Position numbers and translations under genes: made by a program
Notes under the pieces: model-generated
The model's database searches: none
Told to the model about the DNA's origin: nothing
The model's input: only the letters and a program-made list of their open reading frames with translations
Part shown: piece after piece, positions 55,461 to 64,000 of the stretch
Layout: every line of letters starts with the position of its first letter
Numbering within the stretch: position 1 is the stretch's first letter
NCBI RefSeq assembly: GCF_900115615.1
Contig: NZ_FOXB01000002.1
Location: 62,001 to 126,000 of the forward strand
Reading direction: 5' to 3'
Source of the DNA: Hydrogenimonas thermophila
GTDB lineage: Bacteria > Campylobacterota > Campylobacteria > Campylobacterales > Hydrogenimonadaceae
Length of the DNA stretch: 64,000 nucleotides

Positions 55461-64000
<8,540 letters not shown>

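Overview
The window looks like chromosomal DNA from a Campylobacterota (Epsilonproteobacteria) relative. The evidence is an A+T-rich genome, a ccoNOQP operon followed by a DUF4006 gene, a four-gene pyruvate/2-oxoacid:acceptor oxidoreductase, a separate HisZ-like gene beside purA, a bacterial N-glycosylation oligosaccharyltransferase (PglB type), and the tuf-rpmG-trnW-secE-nusG-rplKAJL-rpoBC block. From memory, the order purA-fliJ-(MgtE_N-like)-DUF507-carA ... ccoNOQP-DUF4006 ... rplM-rpsI ... por resembles the Campylobacter jejuni Cj1498c-Cj1476c region. rpoB and rpoC are separate genes that overlap by 23 bp, unlike the fused gene of Helicobacter and Wolinella. A siroheme nitrite/sulfite reductase and a copper-receptor-like TonB protein point to a free-living, microaerobic or sulfur-cycling relative rather than a host-adapted one. 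No genus can be fixed from this window.

Layout. 1-4.4 kb: the end of murB, an HDOD gene, then on the minus strand a chemoreceptor with a CxxCH haem-binding motif followed by an SLC13-type anion transporter. 4.6-10.6 kb: class-V aminotransferase, hisZ, purA, fliJ, a MotE/MgtE_N-like secreted protein, DUF507 and carA. 10.8-17.7 kb: an OprC/NosA-like outer-membrane receptor with a CxxxM motif, then the cbb3 oxidase operon (ccoNOQP), DUF4006, an unlisted 33-residue membrane peptide, a TPM-like protein and FixH. 17.8-27.1 kb: rplM, rpsI, rhodanese, peptide-binding protein, HAD phosphatase, porGDAB, a degenerate GGDEF-like protein, luxS, a small unknown, an MnmC-type methyltransferase and AMMECR1.

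27.3-43.8 kb is a cell-surface glycan / protein N-glycosylation island, all on the plus strand and visibly richer in A+T. It holds a UDP-sugar dehydrogenase, glucose-1-phosphate cytidylyltransferase, six glycosyltransferases, two methyltransferases, a Wzx-like flippase, an unknown toroid-type protein, the STT3/PglB oligosaccharyltransferase, a WecA/WbpL-type initiating transferase and a PglF/WbpM-type dehydratase. Together they can make nucleotide sugars, build a lipid-linked glycan, flip it and attach it to asparagine. A 19-codon stub after the cytidylyltransferase may be the remnant of an rfbG gene.

43.8-64 kb: ilvD (minus), five tRNA genes, a DEAD-box helicase with a structured leader, nitrite/sulfite reductase, a small coiled-coil protein, four more tRNA genes, then tuf, rpmG, trnW, secE, nusG, rplK, rplA, rplJ, rplL, rpoB and most of rpoC, which runs off the end. 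I saw no insertion sequence, phage or CRISPR array. No gene-free stretch exceeds 300 bp; the longest are 45517-45783, 46366-46610 and 4381-4621.
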